Source: Ignelater luminosus
Taxonomy: Eukaryota; Arthropoda; Insecta; Coleoptera; Elateridae
Assembly: GCA_011009095.1 (NCBI GenBank)
Contig: VTPC01008209.1
Coordinates: 1 to 64,000, forward strand
DNA length: 64,000 bases
Reading direction: 5' to 3'
Part shown: in pieces, positions 59,217 to 64,000 of the stretch
Layout: every line of letters starts with the position of its first letter
How positions within the stretch are numbered: the stretch's first letter is position 1
Program-made: the position numbers and the translations under genes
The notes under the pieces: generated by a model
What the model was told of the DNA's origin: nothing
Database searches by the model: none
The model's input: only the letters and a program-made list of their open reading frames with translations

Positions 59217-60022
59217 CAAAGCTGGGTAAGTACATCACAAATGTAACCATAAATAAATCCTTTTTTTGTACTTGTACTTGTACTTAAGTACATTTTATTG
59301 GTAATGTACTTTGTACTTGTACTTATAAATCCAAAGTTTGATTAATACTTATACTTGGTACTTAAATACATCTGACGCAGTATATTCAAGTACAAGTACA
59401 AGTACAAGTACAGGTACTTTTCCAAGTACAAGTACTTTTCCAAATACAGGTACTTTCTCAATATATATAAGTACTAATTTTTGCATAAAATGTAAATTTT
59501 TCTATTACACTCTTCTCAGATATATCACAAGTCGCATTTATTCTATTCTTTTATTCTGTGTTTGATACAGCTTTTGGTGTTTGTGAAGACTGCAATCTGA
59601 TGATGCTACTACTAGAGATTGTCGATGTTTTACCCTTAGGTTTAGGAAAATTCCTTTTGTTTTTTAAATTAAATTTTACATTGGAAAAAGTTTTTTATAT
59701 TTTATTTTTCATTATGAAGATAAAACCAAAGTTAATATAAACTAACTAAAAGTTTATATTGTGGCTAGGATAAAGACATTCACATATGTTTTTTATTATA
59801 ATTTTTATACTGCTTACGTAACAAAGAGAAGATAAATTTAAAAAAGTACTTGGAAAAGTACTTATAAGTTAGGAAACAAGTACATTTTATCTGTATTTAA
59901 GTACTTTTTTATTTAAATACTTTTCTTTTTAAAGTACTTAGTACTTGTACTTAAGTACTTACACAAAAATGTACTTTGTACTTTGTACTTAAGTACATTT
60001 GTGATGTACTTACCCAGCTCTG
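59217..60022. mobile_element. hAT-type element with GTACTT subterminal arrays
   Basis: Left end CAAAGCTGGGTAAGTACATC, right end reversed CAGAGCTGGGTAAGTACATC, with ATTTTCAA as a perfect 8-bp duplication at 59209-59216 and 60023-60030. Both subterminal regions are packed with GTACTT or AAGTAC hexamers (about 59228-59460 and 59845-60015), including runs like AAGTACAAGTACAAGTAC. The centre has no transposase. Repeated short motifs next to the ends are where hAT transposases bind, so the arrays probably serve that role. Confidence 0.88.
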
Positions 60023-60030
60023 ATTTTCAA

Positions 60031-62520
60031 AAATAAGAATTCCGGTTGTCGGGACCCAATCTAGTGCCTTAAAAACTAGTGTCAAACCATTCTTTAAATG
60101 CTAAAATCTGCTGTCAAGCTGAATTGTTATTTCATCGAATTCATTTATTCTTCATCATGTTAGTTTTTTAACGTATCACTCAGTTTGTAAGAACTGTATG
60201 CAAGTCTTAGGTGTTCGTTTTCAGATTAATATCTAAAAGTACACTGCTGCTACCTTTAAGTACAGTAACTATGAAACAATGACATAGTAACTGATATTAT
60301 TTCATTTATAGACTGCGTTCTTTGGAGAAATTTTGATAGGATTTTAGAAAAGTTTAGAACTACTTTAGAAATCTTGCACTGCATCGAAATACTATTGAAA
60401 ACCAAAAATTAGGGTAGATATAACTCAAAGAAATGTTAAGAAAAGAGCCATTGGCATGAAAACACCATAATTGACATCAAAACAATTTTGAAGATCTTAG
60501 TCTAGAATACGAACAATATAAGAAAATCTAAGCCCAAAAGCAAGAAAATTCTTTAACTTAATAAATCGAATTTCTATAGATCAATCAAAACATGGCTACA
60601 GATAAACCATCAATTTAAAAGCAACGTTTTCTTTTTAATGACTTAAAAAATCTTTGAGTTCCTGAAGTAAGAATTTAAAGTATTGGTGTTATTCTGAGCT
60701 GTGCCAAGCAAATGTAACATAAAAAAGACGCATTAAGAAACTTCGTTATTTTGCTGAAGCAAAGTCTCTTCTTTTTTCGTCTTCCTTTTCTTTTTCTTTT
60801 TTTTTCTTTTGAATTTTATGAATTATGTCTGCAATTGTTTTGGACTCATAAATTTATTCACATTTTCCTAGGTCTACGACTTTCACTTAGTTGGAAGTAT
60901 ATTGTCGTAATTCTGTCTTGGTTCGTTCTTTAATGTTTTCTATTCATTTCGACTGCAATCAAAATTTGTTCGTCTTAAAGTTAGAAAGTTCATCATCATT
61001 ACACTTTCGTTTCGTAGTCTATGTAATATCGTGCATATATCTTTTGTAGAATTGAACATTCTCAGGTTATGTTATGTCAAGTTTCTATAAGAAAATATCT
61101 AGAACGTTCAGCTGAAGGAACATAGCTTTGGCAGAAAATGAAGCAAATCAGGAGGACTTTAAGTGGTAAATTTCACTACTTTAGTAATCAATCAAAAGTT
61201 ATGAACTTGATCCGGATGGAAATCAATGGTAGGAGTGAGACAGATCGTTTACTAAAAATAACTTTCCTACGATCTACATGCATGACTAAGAGATTGCGAA
61301 GTTATCTAAAATTCCGTTTAGTCTGTTCAGCACTACACGTAGAAAATAACTCCAACCATGACAACGTGAAGATCAGTCAGTTGCTATTGTCATTCTGGCA
61401 AAATGCTATAATAAAAAATTTTGAGAAATCATTCTTTCCTTTGGATGTTGTCATTTAAGTGACTGTACGGTTAACTAAGTGGAGGAATCATATCTGTAAT
61501 GTACTATTTAGAACTTGGAGCTAAATCAAAAGGTGTTAATTTTCGCTTGGTTTACTGAAGCTTCAATTTTGTCAGTCCAAGTTAGTAACTTATTCAGAAA
61601 CATAGTTCTTTGTAGCAAATAGTAGATCAATATATTTAATACTTCAACTTCAACATCATTATTATTAGAAGCAATTGGGAAAACTATATACTCCCAAATT
61701 ATATTTTACACTGTAGGATCTTGCGTGATCACATTACTAACAGATACTACTCTAAATAGTTTTGATTAAAGCTTTTATATTAATAATATACCTACTATAC
61801 CTACAAAAGCAAAAGTATACAACGCAAATGTTCGCTCATGATTCTATTACTTTGTTGTTTTTATGTTTTGCAGGCACATTTAGCATAATCAGGTGTGCAA
61901 AAAACCTACTTAATTTGCGATCTTTAATAAGACAGTGTTTAATTATCATTCAAATTAATTACTAAAAGATTAAATTTAAAATCTGAACGAAAAAAGCACT
62001 AGAACGCAAAAGTATCGATGTTTTCCCCTAGGGGAATCTATATGCTATTTCTGAAAACTCCAACGAGTTTTTTTCCCATTTACTCATCCATCTTATCCAT
62101 TTAAAAATGATTAAAGGATTAAGTTCAAAAATTAGTTATCAATAATTACTGGAGCCAAAGAGTTCTGCGCCGCATACAACAAATCAGCAAAACGAACGGT
62201 GCTCATTTTTAGGGAAATTCATCATCAGGTCATCAGGTGAATCCCATCATAAAAACCGTAGAAGGCCTGATCACTTGTGTATTTTAACTTTTTTGATTTA
62301 TTAGTTTACTTTTCATAAATCATCACGTCTAATGTTGTAAACTATATGATGGCAAGAAGTTCTTGCCAAGAACGCGCACATATTTGAATAGCTTGAAGAT
62401 TCCCAGATTCTGTTTAATTTAGCAAACACATTTTTTCTTTCTATCGAAATTTTCCAATTAAATTTGTTGTAATATAGTCTAATGCAATTAGTGTATTAGT
62501 ATTATAGCATATTATTATAA
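60031..62520. other. Intergenic DNA, no gene recognised
   Basis: AT-rich. It contains a C/T-rich tract at 60765-60812. A 106-codon open frame at 61138-61458 has no recognisable features and looks like chance. Nothing else stands out. Confidence 0.4.
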
Positions 62521-62559
62521 GGATTTGTGGTTGTCCGCAAAAGAAAAAGACGGAAAATA

Positions 62560-62715
62560 TCCTAGAGAGCAAGCAGAGGCGGTGGAAGCCAGCGAAAGAA
62601 GCACCGAGCTCGCAGGGGGCACGGACAAGTTCGAGGGGGCAGAGGATAGCAGACACTACTGTGCAGTTCCCACGCGGCGGGCACTCGTGGAAGCCCACGG
62701 TAAATGCTCACTACC
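62560..62715 (+). other. Isolated GC-rich block, possible exon
   Basis: About 155 bp of clearly higher GC content (GGCGGTGG, CGAGCTCGCAGGGGGC, CACGCGGCGGGC) in very AT-rich surroundings. It lies in a 68-codon plus-strand frame (62525-62731: MWLSAKEKDGKYPREQ..) and is followed by CACG|gtaaat at 62699-62701, a possible splice donor. It might be a 5' exon or promoter-proximal block of a gene to the right of the window, or a repeat. The protein is not recognised. Confidence 0.3.
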
Positions 62716-64000
62716 CTACCCACAGAAGTAAGAAACCCGATGGGTATGGTAATCGTTTCAAAAATAACCCATTCAACAACATTACAATTCGATTAGGGGT
62801 CAAGAGTCCAGCATTTGACATATTTTATTTTTTGCTAATTTTAGACTCTTATAAAAAAAGCGTGTTGATCGAAAAAGATGAAGAACGAATGCAAAAATAG
62901 ATAAGAATTAATAATCGAGTATAAACCTGTCTTTGATTGGTTATGCAAAATGCAAATAAAATAGGTAAAAATATATTTGCAGAAAATCAAAAGTGTATGA
63001 GTAGGCATATGAAAAATCAATTTAATGTGAAAATAATGGAAACTAACGGAAACGTTTTAGTAGAATCTTACATGCGAAACGATTATTGAATTAAATAAAA
63101 CCCAAAACGAAAGCTTTCTATGGAGTTTAAATTTCTGTTAGTGCCACACACGCGCGGGCACACACCTACAAGAGATTGAGGAAGAGATTTACATGGCCTA
63201 CGCGATTCACAGTCGTTAGACATACACAGAGAGAGAGCGCATTTAAATTTAAATTCAATCCGCGTACATTTTCAGTTAAAATTGTATTCAGCGTGCAACT
63301 TTGTTTAATAGGAACAGTATAACATCGAATAGCAGCCAGAAAAACACACTCCTCTTCTTAATATGGTATCGCAAACGCGTTTTACCGTTTGATTTCATAA
63401 AACCTTTTATTGTATAAATTAAATAGTCATTGTGCGCTATGCGACCCGCGAACTCGGACATTTCTTATAATGTCATTTGCATAATATAAAATGTTAGGTG
63501 GTCTTCAACATCAAAACACCGCTAGCTTAAACAAATTACGCGGAAGAAATGTTAACAATTCCCTATTTGGAATTGATACATCAAACATTAGGAGAACATT
63601 CTGGTTGCACATCTTTTGATGTTTAAGTGAGAGAAGAGAAATCGAAGAGAAGCTTCTGATGATGAACGTTTTGAAACAATCATAAATCATAAAAAACATT
63701 ACTACGAATGATAAATTTCTTTTTCTTAAATAATAACAGTAAAATTGAAAAATAAAAAAGATTACAATAGAATGCTAATTTCTTAAGCTTTTCGAAATTC
63801 AAAGGAGGACGGTCTATTCCAAATATGTCTGGTATTAAAAATAAAACAAAACATATACAATAAGACCGTAGAGATCTAAGCCTACTTAAAAAGCTTTGCT
63901 TTTTTATTTGTGCTAGGTCGCCAACAAAATATTCTGTGAGAGGGGCAGAAACTTGCTACTGTTGGCTACCGAATCCAGCTACTGTGTATGGGTTGGCTGT
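62716..64000. other. Window end, no gene recognised
   Basis: AT-rich apart from 63140-63300, where CACACGCGCGGGCACACACC, an AGAGAGAGAGCGC run and TTTTCAGTT (initiator-like) occur close together. That could be a promoter, but no exon can be assigned. Confidence 0.35.

Noticed and set aside
61138-61458. 106-codon plus-strand frame
   Set aside because: No motif, no initiation or splice context, and amino-acid composition typical of random AT-rich DNA.

Overview
This is an AT-rich stretch of animal nuclear genome, most likely from an insect. Genes are split by short phase-consistent introns and a few very long ones. The ribosomal protein is close to insect sequences, and the repeat load (hAT, Tc1/mariner, pogo-type, PIF/Harbinger-type, Penelope-like and an RTE-like LINE) is typical of insects. 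I lean towards a beetle, but nothing seen here proves the order. No bacterial, viral or organellar gene was seen, and I did not find a clearly new multi-gene system.

Three host genes could be rebuilt exon by exon, and they lie next to one another. (1) A plus-strand gene with coding exons from 5911 to 27834 makes a 601-residue protein: a basic, Ser/Pro-rich N-terminus, coiled coils, and a GRIP-like C-terminal domain. It is a candidate orthologue of Drosophila quick-to-court. (2) RpL11 (ribosomal protein uL5) is on the minus strand, 28576-29609, in four coding exons. (3) Drc1, the dynein regulatory complex/nexin-link protein of motile cilia, is on the plus strand, 30133-37844, in nine coding exons (834 residues). 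Genes 1 and 2 converge, with poly(A) signals only about 25-45 bp apart. Genes 2 and 3 diverge from a shared 523-bp upstream region that holds an RFX X-box-like half-site about 77 bp before the Drc1 ATG.

The long introns and flanks are dominated by transposable elements, several with clean ends and target duplications. The best is an apparently intact DD41D mariner-type element (18483-19787) with an open 361-codon transposase, 31-bp identical inverted repeats and a TA duplication. Others are a 2.9-kb hAT-type element with a perfect 8-bp duplication (21135-24047) carrying three relatives of one fold-back family, a hAT-type element full of GTACTT hexamers (59217-60022), a nested hAT/fold-back pair (15952-16693), two copies of one TA-flanked fold-back in two introns of gene 1, a pogo-type MITE, and a TTA-flanked MITE. 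Older debris includes a Penelope-like GIY-YIG remnant, a Tc1 DD34E remnant, two mariner-type remnants and a broken RTE-like LINE (about 47.4-50.5 kb).

From 37.9 kb to the end I recognise no host protein-coding gene. The stretch holds the LINE, a few MITEs, a recent 190-bp direct duplication, a small GATA-motif cluster and one isolated GC-rich block near 62.6 kb that could be an exon or promoter of a gene outside the window. Sequence gaps are at 12833-12842 (10 N) and 33506-33905 (400 N, inside a Drc1 intron).
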